Shown here: positions 43,172 through 51,492 of the stretch, one piece after another | Layout: every line of letters begins with the position of its first letter | How positions within the stretch are numbered: position 1 is the stretch's first letter | Assembly (NCBI RefSeq): GCF_017565405.1 | Contig: NZ_JAGEKR010000015.1 | Span: 124,001 to 188,000 of the forward strand | Direction: 5' to 3' | DNA length: 64,000 nt | From: Allobranchiibius sp. CTAmp26 | GTDB lineage: Bacteria > Actinomycetota > Actinomycetes > Actinomycetales > Dermatophilaceae | Notes under the pieces: generated by a model | The model's database searches: none | Told to the model about the DNA's origin: nothing | What the model saw: the letters and a program-made list of their open reading frames with translations, nothing else | Made by a program: the position numbers and the translations under genes

Positions 43172-44077
43172 CTACTTGATTGCTGCTAAGGCCACTGTCA
43201 CGGGGAGCACCAGGAAGACCACCGGGATCATCATCGTGATCTCGCGTCGCCCTCCCAGCTCGATGAGTGCTTGTTTGCTGGCGTCGCGGGCGTCCTGCGC
43301 CTGGGCACGCATCACGTCCGCCAGCGGCGTGCCCCGCTCGACCGCGACCACGACGCCGTCGACGAAGCGGGCCAACCCCGGGATCCCGGTGCGGTCGGCG
43401 AGGCCTTCCAGCGCCGCGGGCAGCGTGTATCCGGACCGGGCGTCGCCCAGGCAGCGCGCGAGCTCACCGGACAACTGGCCCGAGGACAGCTTCGTCACGC
43501 GCTCCAGCGCCGCGGCGGCGCCTTCACCCGCGGTGATCGCGAGCGCGAGCATCTCCGCGATCGCCGGGAATTCGGCGAGGATCTGCGCTTCACGCCGCTC
43601 TGCCGCCCGCGTCAGCATCTGGTCGCGAGCAACCACCCCGGCGGCCACGCTGATCACGATGATCCCGACCGCGCTGACCACCGAGGTGCCTCCGCCCAGG
43701 ACCTGCAGGGTCACCCACAAGGTGCCCGCGAGGCCGGCGGCCACACCCCACAGCGCCTGCTGCGCCCGGAACCCCTCGACGTCCGGTGGCAGGCCGGCGC
43801 GTTCCATCCGCCGCCGCACGGAGGTCGCGCCCCCGAGCACCCGCTCGACCACCATGCCGAGCCGGTGCAGCAACGGTGCGAAGATCCGGCTCACCTCGAG
43901 GTGCTCATCGGAGCTCAGCAGCAGACGCGACGGGCGCGGGGTGTCGTCGACGTACGGCGCGATCCTCGCCTCAAGGCCTGGCCGACGCCGCGCGGGCAGC
44001 CCGAGCCACATCAACGCGAGCCCGGCCGCGAGGACGAGCCCGATGAGTGCCCCGGCCCAGGACGCGGAGGATGTCAC
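43172..44077 (-). CDS. tadC: TadC, C-terminus replaced by element-encoded residues
   Basis: 301 residues from GTG 44077 overlapping the tadB stop. GspF-type membrane platform: TadC core (IAEMLALAITAGEGAAAALERV, FVDGVVVAVERGTPLADVMR) and the final helix IPVVFLVLPVTVALAAIK. The last five codons (LAAIK) come from the integrated element. The native protein would have continued FAIYPGLSSLNL to 308 residues. It therefore retains the whole platform but ends mid-helix. Flp assembly needs TadB/TadC as the inner-membrane platform for the CpaF ATPase. Whether the altered tail still works is unknown. Confidence 0.93.
   Translation of the reverse strand: MTSSASWAGALIGLVLAAGLALMWLGLPARRRPGLEARIAPYVDDTPRPSRLLLSSDEHLEVSRIFAPLLHRLGMVVERVLGGATSVRRRMERAGLPPDVEGFRAQQALWGVAAGLAGTLWVTLQVLGGGTSVVSAVGIIVISVAAGVVARDQMLTRAAERREAQILAEFPAIAEMLALAITAGEGAAAALERVTKLSSGQLSGELARCLGDARSGYTLPAALEGLADRTGIPGLARFVDGVVVAVERGTPLADVMRAQAQDARDASKQALIELGGRREITMMIPVVFLVLPVTVALAAIK
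43188..43189. other. attR core dinucleotide of the island
   Basis: AA on the plus strand. To the left is element DNA (TTGATTGCTGCT); to the right is host tadC (GGCCACTGTCACGG). Excision would regenerate TTC in tadC and an element circle joining TGCTGCT-AA-TGCATAG. Confidence 0.85.
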
Positions 44078-44937
44078 CGCATCACCCGCGCCTCGTCGGG
44101 CAACCGGCCGATCTGCCGCATGATGCGGTAGGCCACCATCGACACCGCGGCGCCCACGATGAGCACCACGACACCGGTCGGCTGCTGGTAGGCCCGCAGT
44201 GACGTGCCGCGAGTTGCCAGCATCGCCAACACGATCCAGGGAGCCGCCAACGCGAGACGTGCCGCGTTGACGGTCCAACTCTGTCGCGCTTCGAGCTCGG
44301 AACGGGTGCGTCCGTCATCGCGCAGGAACGACGACAGCGTGCGCAGCAGCCGCCCCAGGTCCGTGCCGCCGACCTCGCGCGCGATGCGCAGGGACTCGAT
44401 GAGTCGATCAGCCACCGGATCGCTCAGTCGCAGCTTCAGGGCGTCGAGCGAACTCTGGAAGTTGCCGGTCGCGCGGTAGTCGTGAGCGAAGTCCAGGAAC
44501 GCCGGACGCAACTCCTCCGGCCCGCGCACGGACAGTTGGGAGAGCGACTCGGGCAGCGCCATTCCGGCACGGACCGCGGATGCGATGTGGTCGACCACGT
44601 CGGGCCACAGTTCGCGCATCTGGGTACGCCGTCGCCGCGCCCTGCCTCGCACGAAGGCAATCGGTGCGTATCCGCTGATCAGACCGAAAGCCGACGAGAT
44701 CGGCACTACCGACGTGGTTGCCATCGCCAACAGGAAGACCAGCACCCCGACGCCGACGGAGACCACGAGGAGCTGGTTGGTGCTGATCGATCCGAGTCCG
44801 CTCTGCGCGATGGCGTCGGACAGCTTGTCGCGCCAGCTGGGCGTGGTCGGCTTCACGACCCGCTCCTCCCGCGGCCAGAAGGACCACCAGATGCAGAACA
44901 GCCCGAGGCCGAGCAGCACGGGTGGCAGGAGGGTCAT
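44074..44937 (-). CDS. tadB: TadB pilus-assembly platform protein
   Basis: 287 residues with GspF/TadB layout: N-terminal helices (LLPPVLLGLGLFCIWW; LLVVSVGVGVLVFLLAMATTS), a cytoplasmic type II/IV segment (ELWPDVVDHIASAVRAGMALPESLSQL) and two C-terminal helices (LALAAPWIVLAMLATRG; VVVLIVGAAVSMVAYRIM). Works with TadC and CpaF. ATG overlaps the cpaF stop; GTG of tadC overlaps its own stop. Confidence 0.92.
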   Translation of the reverse strand: MTLLPPVLLGLGLFCIWWSFWPREERVVKPTTPSWRDKLSDAIAQSGLGSISTNQLLVVSVGVGVLVFLLAMATTSVVPISSAFGLISGYAPIAFVRGRARRRRTQMRELWPDVVDHIASAVRAGMALPESLSQLSVRGPEELRPAFLDFAHDYRATGNFQSSLDALKLRLSDPVADRLIESLRIAREVGGTDLGRLLRTLSSFLRDDGRTRSELEARQSWTVNAARLALAAPWIVLAMLATRGTSLRAYQQPTGVVVLIVGAAVSMVAYRIMRQIGRLPDEARVMR

Positions 44938-46160
44938 GCGCGGTCACCCAGCAGGTGGGCGACGTCGTACCCAGCTCGTGCGAATCGCTCCTGATGGGGA
45001 GGGAATCCATCACCGCGGACGAGTTCGCCGTCACGTTGGACGAAGAGCTCGGCGATCTCGATGATCTCGTTCTCCGCGCGCCCGGGGATGGCGGCGATCT
45101 CCCGCACCCGGCGGCCGCCGTCGCGCTCGAGACCGAGATGCACCACCAGGTCGATGGAGCTCGCCACGGTCGGGACCACGAAGGAGGAGCTGACATTGGG
45201 GCCGGCCAGCAACGGGAGCGTGCACATCTTCACGATCGCCTCGCGAGCCGAGTTGGCGTGCAAGGTCGCCATCCCGGGGAGGCCGGAGTTCAGGGCGATC
45301 AGCAGGTCCAACGACTCCTCCTGGCGGACCTCCCCGACGATGATCCGCGATGGACGCATGCGCAGTGCCTCCTTGACGAGGCGACGCAGCGGGATCTCCC
45401 CGGTGCCCTCCAGGCTGGGCTGGCGGCACTGCATCGCCGCCCAGTCGCGGATGCCGAGGCGCAGCTCGAAGACCTCCTCGCAGGACACGACGCGCTCATT
45501 GCTGGGGATCGCCGCTGCCAAGCAGTTCAAGGTCGTGGTCTTGCCCGCTTGGGTGCCACCGGCAACCAGGATGTTGAGCCCGGACGCGACGGCCGCGGCC
45601 AGGAAGCGTGCCGCCTGGTGGGTGAGCGTGCCGAGCCGCACGAGGTCGTCGAGCTGATGGGCGCGGGTGACGAACTTGCGGATATTGACGTACCAGTGGT
45701 TGCGCGTCACGTCGGGGATCGCCACGTGCAGTCGCGAACCGTCGGGCAGAGATGCGTCGACGAACGGCGAGGACAAGTCGATTCGGCGACCGGAGGGCTT
45801 GAGCATCCGCTCGACCAGGTTCTTCACCTGGTCCTGCGTGAGGATCGTGGAGGTCAACTCGGCCACTCCCGATCTGGCCACGAAGACCCGGGCCGGGTCG
45901 TTGATCCAGATTTCTTCCACTCCGGGGTCGTCGAGGTAGGGCTGCAGAGGCCCATAGCCGACGACGGCGTCCAGGACGGCTCGCGTGGCGTGCTCGACAT
46001 CTCCGAGCGGGTCCATCCCGCCGTGCAGGCTGCGCTCCTCGTAGTCCTTGATGACATCGCCCACGAGGCCCCGCAGTTGGACGGCCTCGGTGGTGGGGTC
46101 CAGCCGCTGCCTGCGGATGAGCTCGCGGACCTCGCCCTCGACGACCTGGATCCCGTTCAT
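44934..46160 (-). CDS. cpaF: CpaF/TadA secretion ATPase
   Basis: 408 residues from ATG 46160, which has GAGGGGG upstream. The VirB11-like ATPase domain carries Walker A ILVAGGTQAGKTTTLNC (~230), Asp box VVSCEEVFELRL, Walker B RIIVGEVRQEES and His box GMATLHANSAREA. It powers Flp pilus assembly. First gene of the minus-strand tad cluster. TadZ/Ssd, prepilin peptidase and secretin genes are not present in the window; monoderm actinobacteria need no secretin. The divergent 255-bp region to the FHA-FtsK gene probably contains the tad promoter. Confidence 0.94.
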   Translation of the reverse strand: MNGIQVVEGEVRELIRRQRLDPTTEAVQLRGLVGDVIKDYEERSLHGGMDPLGDVEHATRAVLDAVVGYGPLQPYLDDPGVEEIWINDPARVFVARSGVAELTSTILTQDQVKNLVERMLKPSGRRIDLSSPFVDASLPDGSRLHVAIPDVTRNHWYVNIRKFVTRAHQLDDLVRLGTLTHQAARFLAAAVASGLNILVAGGTQAGKTTTLNCLAAAIPSNERVVSCEEVFELRLGIRDWAAMQCRQPSLEGTGEIPLRRLVKEALRMRPSRIIVGEVRQEESLDLLIALNSGLPGMATLHANSAREAIVKMCTLPLLAGPNVSSSFVVPTVASSIDLVVHLGLERDGGRRVREIAAIPGRAENEIIEIAELFVQRDGELVRGDGFPPHQERFARAGYDVAHLLGDRA

Positions 46161-46415
46161 GTCGCCCCCTCGCCGGTGACCGTCTGATCTGTCCGATGCA
46201 GACAAGGCCTTCATGCAAGCAGTTCCGCAGGTGCCGTTCGGCTTATCCACAGAAATCGCCCGGCTCATTCCAGGTCGACGCACATCTCCCACCACGCGCG
46301 CCCCATCGGCCCCGCGGGCCTCAGCGATGTGGTGATCAGCACCCTCGTTTCGGCAGCAGCGGGTTGTCCACAACTGGCGCAGCGGCCCACGGGACAACCC
46401 GCTGATACTCCCCGG

Positions 46416-49400
46416 ATGGAACGACCGCCCTCTTCGACCGTCACGCTGCGTCTGTGCACCGTGCGGTCGGCTGCGGGGTTGGTGCGCACATGGTGCCTCC
46501 AGGTGCCCGTCAACACGGTCTGGTCGCAGGTCGCCGATGCTCTCGAGGCGCCCGATCCGGCGTACGTCGGGCCGACTCGGCTGCGCGCGGATGCCGTGAT
46601 CGGCTTGCCACCGTTAGTCAACGAGACGGTCGTCGGTGATGTCCCGGCACCGCGCGAACCGCCGAGTCTGCTCGAGCTGACGGCCACCGAAGGGCCGTGC
46701 GTGGGCGCTCGTTCAGCCCTGACCGGCGAACGGGTGACTGTCGGTCGCGCTCCCGAAAACCATCTGACGCTGGACGACGACGACCTGTCCCGACGCCACT
46801 GCGAGCTGCGCATCGAGCAGGGACGCGTCGTCGTGCGTGACCTGTGCTCCACCAACGGCACATGGATCGACGGCACCCCGGTGGGTCCCGACGTCGTCGA
46901 GCTCCGCGTCGGGCAACGGCTGCGGGTCGGTGGGACCACCTTCGCCCTCGAGCGGGCCGGACGCGCGCGCGAAGACCTACAGACCGACGGGGCGGGCCGA
47001 TACCTCATCCACCGGCCACCGCGAACCGTGCCACGACTGCACGACATCGAGCTCACCGCACCACGCGCTCCGGATCTTGCGACGCGGCGCGGCTTCCCGT
47101 GGGTGTCCGCACTCGTACCCCTGCTGCTGGCTGCCGCGATGGTCCTTGTCTTCCGCAACCCGCTCTTCGCAATGTTCGCGCTCCTCAGCCCCGTGATGGT
47201 CATCGCCCAGTACGCCGGCGACCGTGGCACCTCCCGCGGACGTCATCGAGCCGACGCGCGGGCCCACGCTGTCGCTCGAATGCGCCACGAGGCGGACTGC
47301 GCGGCCGCGGTGCACGTCGAGCAGGCCTTGCGCCACACGCTCGCACCCCCTCTCACCCACGCCGCGCAGCACGCGGTCCTGCGCACGGCTTCGGTGTGGC
47401 GCCGCGCGCCTCACCAAGAGGACCACCTGTTGTTCCGGCTCGGCACCGGCTCCCTGGCCAGTCGGGTGCACGTCGCGGAAACCGGCGTCGCGACGCGCGC
47501 CCTGCCGGTGCACGAGGTGCCGATCACCCTGTCGCTGATCGAGCACCGCGTGGTGGGTGTGAGCGGTCGGCTGCGTCATCAGGCAGCCTCGGGGATCCTC
47601 CTCCAGCTGGCCGCCTGGCAGTCACCGCGCGACCTGAGCATGGTGATCATCTGTGCGGACAGCGCCGCCCGCGATCACTGGGGCGACATGATGGTGCTGC
47701 CTCATCTGCTCGACCATCCCGCGTCGCAGCCTCGCGTCATGGTGGCCGACCCGGACGACGTGCATTTCGCCGAATGGTGTTCACAACTGGTCGAATTCGG
47801 AGATGACTCGCCACCCCGCACGCTCCTCGTCGTCGACGGGGCCGCCCCACCGGCGGTCGCCAATCTCCTCACCCGGGCCACGACGTACGGGCTGGCAGTG
47901 CTGGCTCTCGAGGACGACCAGGCGCAGCTGCCCGGCTCCTGCACTGCGACCGTCCGCGTCGACCGGCCCGACCGCGGCAGGCTCGACAACACCGAGTTCC
48001 GCCCCGACCTGCCCGTCACCTCCCTGGTCGCAGCGACGGCTCGCGCACTCGCAGCACTGGCCGACGCGGGACCGGACGAACCGGAGCAACAGGTGCCCGC
48101 TCGCGTCGATCACATGACCCTGGTCCGCGCCCACCTGGGGGTCGATATCTCCGATGCGGAGGCGGTGCAACGGCTTTGGGCGACGTCGACGCCCACCCCG
48201 CGCGCTCTACTCGGCGTGGGATCGGATGGCCCGTTCTGGGTCGACCTCGCGGTCGACGGGCCGCACGCGTTGGTGGCCGGTACGACGGGAGCAGGCAAGT
48301 CCGAGCTGCTGCAGACCTTGATCACCTCGCTCGCGCTGGGCAACCCACCCGACCGATTGACGTTCGTGCTCATCGACTACAAAGGCGGTGCCGCGTTCCA
48401 GGACTGCGCCCGCCTCCCCCACACGCTCGGCCTGGTCACCGACCTCGACGCGCACCTGACCTCGCGAGCGCTGCGGTCGCTGGAGGCGGAGGTACGTCGT
48501 CGCGAGCGCCTGCTGGCAGCAGTCGGCGCGTCGGATATCCGGGACTACGACCAGGCCGGGCGCCACGAGGCCCTCGCGAGGTTGTGCATCGTGATCGACG
48601 AATTTCGAGTGTTATCAGAGGAACTGCCGGACTTCATCAACGGACTGGTGCGCATCGCGGCCGTCGGACGCTCGCTGGGGATCCATCTGATTCTCGCGAC
48701 CCAACGCCCGGCGGGTGCGGTCTCCGCCGACATGCGTGCGAACCTCAACCTCCGCATCGCGCTGCGGGTCCGCGATGCCTCTGACTCACAGGACGTCATC
48801 GAGACGGACGCCGCCGCGGCGATCTCGGCCTCGCTGCCCGGGCGTGCGATCGTCCGGACAGGCGGCGGCGCACCGTGCGTCCTGCAGACGGCCTGGACGG
48901 GTGCGACGGTGCGCACCGCCGATCATCCCGTCCGCGTGGCGCGCGTCGATCCCAGGTCCGGAGCTCCGATCTGGCCAGCGGAGGCACCAGACGTTGCCGC
49001 GCCGACCGGTCTGCGAGTCCTGACCGGGGCAGTGCGTTCAGCTGCGCACGACGCCGGATTACGCCGGCCCGCGTCGCCGTGGTTGGCACCGCTTCCTCGC
49101 CACGTGCGCGCGTCCGACCTAGTGACGAAACCGTTGCGGGATCTGGGCCTCCGCGAATCCGGACCATGGGCCGTTCCTCTCGGGGTGGTGGATCTCCCGG
49201 ACGAGCAGCAGCAGTCGACGATCGGATGGGACGTGGACGGCGACGGTCACCTGGCGATCGTCGGTGGGCCGCGCAGCGGGCGGACCACCTCCGTGCACAA
49301 CCTCATCCGCGCGGCCGCGGCGATGTGGCCGTGCGACCGCCTGCACGTCTATGTGCTAGACGGCAGCGGGGGGCTGGGCAGCATCGGGCGTCTGCCGCAC

Positions 49401-50531
49401 GCCGGCGCGGTCGTTCTGCGCGACGAACTGTCGCGCACCCTGCGTCTCGTGGAATGGCTCACCCGCACCATCAGCGAGCGTCAACTGCGTTACGGCGGTG
49501 CGGGATTCGCCTCATCCGGCGAGGACCCGCGCATCCTGCTCGTGGTGGACGGTTGGGAGATCTTCCAGGAGCTGAGCAACGAACACACCGTCGGCGGTCT
49601 GGAGGACCGGATCACGCAGATCCTGCGCGACGGCCCGTCGGTCGGGGTCAGCGTGCTGGCTACCGGCGGTCGTGCGCTGCTGTCCGGCCGCGTGAGCGCA
49701 CTCTTCACGAGCACGATCGCGACCCGGATGGCTGACCCGTCGGACCTGCTGATGGTCGGGCTGCGCGCCGCGCAGATCCCCGCCGACATGCCGCCTGGTC
49801 GTGGTCTTCTGCTGCCGGGAGGTGAGGAGTTGCAGTTCGCACTGACCGACGAAGCGAGTACGCATCCGGTTGCGGCACAAACCGGTTCGCCGCACCGCAT
49901 CGATGCCTTACCGGATCGGGTCGAGCTGGCGAGGCTCGACGCGACCAACCCTGGCGTCGTGGTGCTGGGGTGCACTGTCGACGGTCCTGCGGGCTTTCCC
50001 CTCGGCGCGCGTGGCGAGGCGGGCTGGCTCGTCTGCGGACCCTCACGCAGTGGACGCACCACGACCTTGGCCGTGCTCGCTGCAACGCTCAGTCCCTCGC
50101 GGGCGGTCGGATGGATGGGACCAGCTGCTCCACCCGCGGACCTGCCGCCCGCGGTCACACAGCTGCCGTACGACGATCTGGCGGCGGTGGGCGCTTGGTT
50201 CTCCCAGCACCCCGACGGCGCCGTCCTGGTCGACGACGCCGACCAGTTGACGGGGATGCCCGCCGAGCCGGCCGTGCTGGAACATCTGGCGCGCAACCGG
50301 TCGACCGGGGGCATCGTCTGCGCCAGTGGGGTCGCCTCCGACCTCGCTACGTCGTACCGAGGACTGGCGCCCGAGCTGCGCCGCCGACAGACCGGGGTGC
50401 TGCTGCAACCAGGACGACACGACGGCGACCTCTTCGGCATCCGAGTCGGTCCGGCCGACCGGCCGCGACAGGGCCGCGGGCTGCTCGTGGTTCGTGGTTC
50501 GGTGCAGGAGATCCAGGTCGCGACCCTGTGA
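46416..50531 (+). CDS. FHA-FtsK/SpoIIIE (EccC/EssC-like) secretion ATPase
   Basis: 1371 residues from ATG 46416. Order: ubiquitin-like N-terminal segment, FHA domain (~108-165; VGRAPENHLTLDDDDLSRRHCEL, STNGTWIDG), two membrane helices (~228-265), then three FtsK/SpoIIIE ATPase modules. The first has a full Walker A GTTGAGKSELLQTL (~621) and Walker B LCIVIDEF (~726). The second (GGPRSGRTTSVHN, ~950) and third (GPSRSGRTTTLAVL, ~1207) are more divergent. This is the type VII secretion ATPase architecture of the EssC kind. No WXG100, EccB, EccD or mycosin gene is adjacent, so it is an orphan here. The first 29 codons of the longer frame were rejected for lack of a ribosome site. Confidence 0.9.
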   Translation: MERPPSSTVTLRLCTVRSAAGLVRTWCLQVPVNTVWSQVADALEAPDPAYVGPTRLRADAVIGLPPLVNETVVGDVPAPREPPSLLELTATEGPCVGARSALTGERVTVGRAPENHLTLDDDDLSRRHCELRIEQGRVVVRDLCSTNGTWIDGTPVGPDVVELRVGQRLRVGGTTFALERAGRAREDLQTDGAGRYLIHRPPRTVPRLHDIELTAPRAPDLATRRGFPWVSALVPLLLAAAMVLVFRNPLFAMFALLSPVMVIAQYAGDRGTSRGRHRADARAHAVARMRHEADCAAAVHVEQALRHTLAPPLTHAAQHAVLRTASVWRRAPHQEDHLLFRLGTGSLASRVHVAETGVATRALPVHEVPITLSLIEHRVVGVSGRLRHQAASGILLQLAAWQSPRDLSMVIICADSAARDHWGDMMVLPHLLDHPASQPRVMVADPDDVHFAEWCSQLVEFGDDSPPRTLLVVDGAAPPAVANLLTRATTYGLAVLALEDDQAQLPGSCTATVRVDRPDRGRLDNTEFRPDLPVTSLVAATARALAALADAGPDEPEQQVPARVDHMTLVRAHLGVDISDAEAVQRLWATSTPTPRALLGVGSDGPFWVDLAVDGPHALVAGTTGAGKSELLQTLITSLALGNPPDRLTFVLIDYKGGAAFQDCARLPHTLGLVTDLDAHLTSRALRSLEAEVRRRERLLAAVGASDIRDYDQAGRHEALARLCIVIDEFRVLSEELPDFINGLVRIAAVGRSLGIHLILATQRPAGAVSADMRANLNLRIALRVRDASDSQDVIETDAAAAISASLPGRAIVRTGGGAPCVLQTAWTGATVRTADHPVRVARVDPRSGAPIWPAEAPDVAAPTGLRVLTGAVRSAAHDAGLRRPASPWLAPLPRHVRASDLVTKPLRDLGLRESGPWAVPLGVVDLPDEQQQSTIGWDVDGDGHLAIVGGPRSGRTTSVHNLIRAAAAMWPCDRLHVYVLDGSGGLGSIGRLPHAGAVVLRDELSRTLRLVEWLTRTISERQLRYGGAGFASSGEDPRILLVVDGWEIFQELSNEHTVGGLEDRITQILRDGPSVGVSVLATGGRALLSGRVSALFTSTIATRMADPSDLLMVGLRAAQIPADMPPGRGLLLPGGEELQFALTDEASTHPVAAQTGSPHRIDALPDRVELARLDATNPGVVVLGCTVDGPAGFPLGARGEAGWLVCGPSRSGRTTTLAVLAATLSPSRAVGWMGPAAPPADLPPAVTQLPYDDLAAVGAWFSQHPDGAVLVDDADQLTGMPAEPAVLEHLARNRSTGGIVCASGVASDLATSYRGLAPELRRRQTGVLLQPGRHDGDLFGIRVGPADRPRQGRGLLVVRGSVQEIQVATL

Positions 50532-50537
50532 CCAGCG

Positions 50538-51014
50538 TCAGGCGAGCAGCACCCGTTCCAGCTCCTCGAGAGCCTGGCGCGCGTAGCCCTGCCACATCCG
50601 CCCGAACGTCGGAAGTGCAAGTGAGCCAACGGCGTTCGCCGCACGAATCGTCCAGGACCAGGTGACCAGGGCGCCGGTGCCGACGGGGGCGAAGGCCCAC
50701 TCCCCCTCCACCGACGCGGCCAGCACGACCATCGGCCCGGTGATGCCGTTCAACTGGTAGGCGAAGGATCGCGGCCGGTCGATCGCCAGCAGGGTCTCCC
50801 GCATCGACCCGCCGTCGGCGGTGCGCACGGTCCGGGTCTGCCCCGCGTCGCTGCCCCAGGGCGGCGTGAAACCGGTGGTCTCCTTCACCGCCGGGAGCAC
50901 GCCGTAGCGGCGAGAGAAGAGCTGCGGCAGCGGGGTGGTCATCGTGCGCTCGAACGCGTCGTCGACCGGCACCGGGATGGCTCGACTGGCGGAGACGATC
51001 AACGGTGACGGCAT
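50538..51014 (-). CDS. SRPBCC-family protein
   Basis: 158 residues in the START/polyketide-cyclase-like fold: SRAIPVPVDDAFERTMTTPLPQLFSRR at the start, strands around TRTVRTADGGSMRETLLAIDRP, GEWAFAPVGTGALVTWSWTIR and a long C-terminal helix (MWQGYARQALEELERVLL). Such proteins bind hydrophobic ligands; none is indicated. It converges on the FtsK gene with a 6-bp gap. Confidence 0.75.
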   Translation of the reverse strand: MPSPLIVSASRAIPVPVDDAFERTMTTPLPQLFSRRYGVLPAVKETTGFTPPWGSDAGQTRTVRTADGGSMRETLLAIDRPRSFAYQLNGITGPMVVLAASVEGEWAFAPVGTGALVTWSWTIRAANAVGSLALPTFGRMWQGYARQALEELERVLLA

Positions 51015-51150
51015 GGCCGTGAGCCTACGCAGCGAGCGGCCGTACGGTCGGCGATCGCGCCCACGGAGGCGGGTTAAGGTGGCGGACTGCGGCGCGAGCG
51101 GGACGACGACTCGGCGGCTTGGAGCACGACGACGCACCGGAGGTGCACCG

Positions 51151-51492
51151 ATGGACGCAGACCGCGCGCGAACCCTGCTGGAGGAAGAACGGGCGGAGGT
51201 CCAGGGCCTGCTGACCCACCTGGACTCCACCCTCGACCAGGACCGCGAGACCGGCCGCGGCGACGCGGGGGACGAGGTGGACTCCGCGCAGCCGCTGGCC
51301 GCCGACGAGGTCGACGACGCCACCGCCGCCAGCCTGCGCGACCGCCTGGCCGCCATCGAGCGCGCCGAGAAGCGGCTCGCCGACGGCACGTTCGGGCTGT
51401 CCGTCCGCAGCGGTACGCCGATCCCGGACGAGCGCCTCGAAGTGATGCCCACCGCCGAGCTCACCGTCGAGGAAGCCGCGAAGAACTCCTGA
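51151..51492 (+). CDS. DksA/TraR-like protein without zinc-finger cysteines
   Basis: 113 residues from ATG 51151 behind GGAGG. A coiled-coil N-terminus (RTLLEEERAEVQGLLTHLDSTLDQD) and an acidic turn (GDAGDEVDSAQPLAADEVDD) are followed by a segment that aligns with the DksA/TraR zinc finger (typically YGxCxxCGxPIPxxRLEALPTAxxCxxC). Here it reads FGLSVRSGTPIPDERLEVMPTAELTVEEA, so all four Cys are replaced. It may act without metal on RNA polymerase or be a stress protein. It abuts the convergent TMEM175 gene with no gap. Confidence 0.75.
   Translation: MDADRARTLLEEERAEVQGLLTHLDSTLDQDRETGRGDAGDEVDSAQPLAADEVDDATAASLRDRLAAIERAEKRLADGTFGLSVRSGTPIPDERLEVMPTAELTVEEAAKNS

Larger units (their letters stand above)
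32313..43189. mobile_element. Integrated capsid-encoding satellite-like element (10.9 kb)
   Basis: Bounded by AA cores at 32313-32314 and 43188-43189 inside tadC. It is visibly richer in A/T than the chromosome. Contents in order: serine integrase, HUH initiator, head closure, tail-terminator-like protein, hypothetical, HNH, gp10-like protein, terminase large subunit, portal, MuF-like protein, scaffold, hypothetical, capsid, connector; on the opposite strand a membrane protein. It has no recognisable tail tube, tape measure, tail fibre, holin, endolysin, repressor or small terminase. This matches the concept of capsid-forming phage-inducible islands that make their own heads and borrow tails. 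A decayed prophage is the alternative, but the genes look intact. Confidence 0.85.

Noticed and set aside
32313-43189. Complete temperate prophage
   Set aside because: No tail, tape measure, lysis or repressor gene was recognised and 10.9 kb is too short for a full siphophage genome.
43172-44077. Intact native TadC
   Set aside because: Its last five codons belong to the inserted element; the true end is at 32276-32314.
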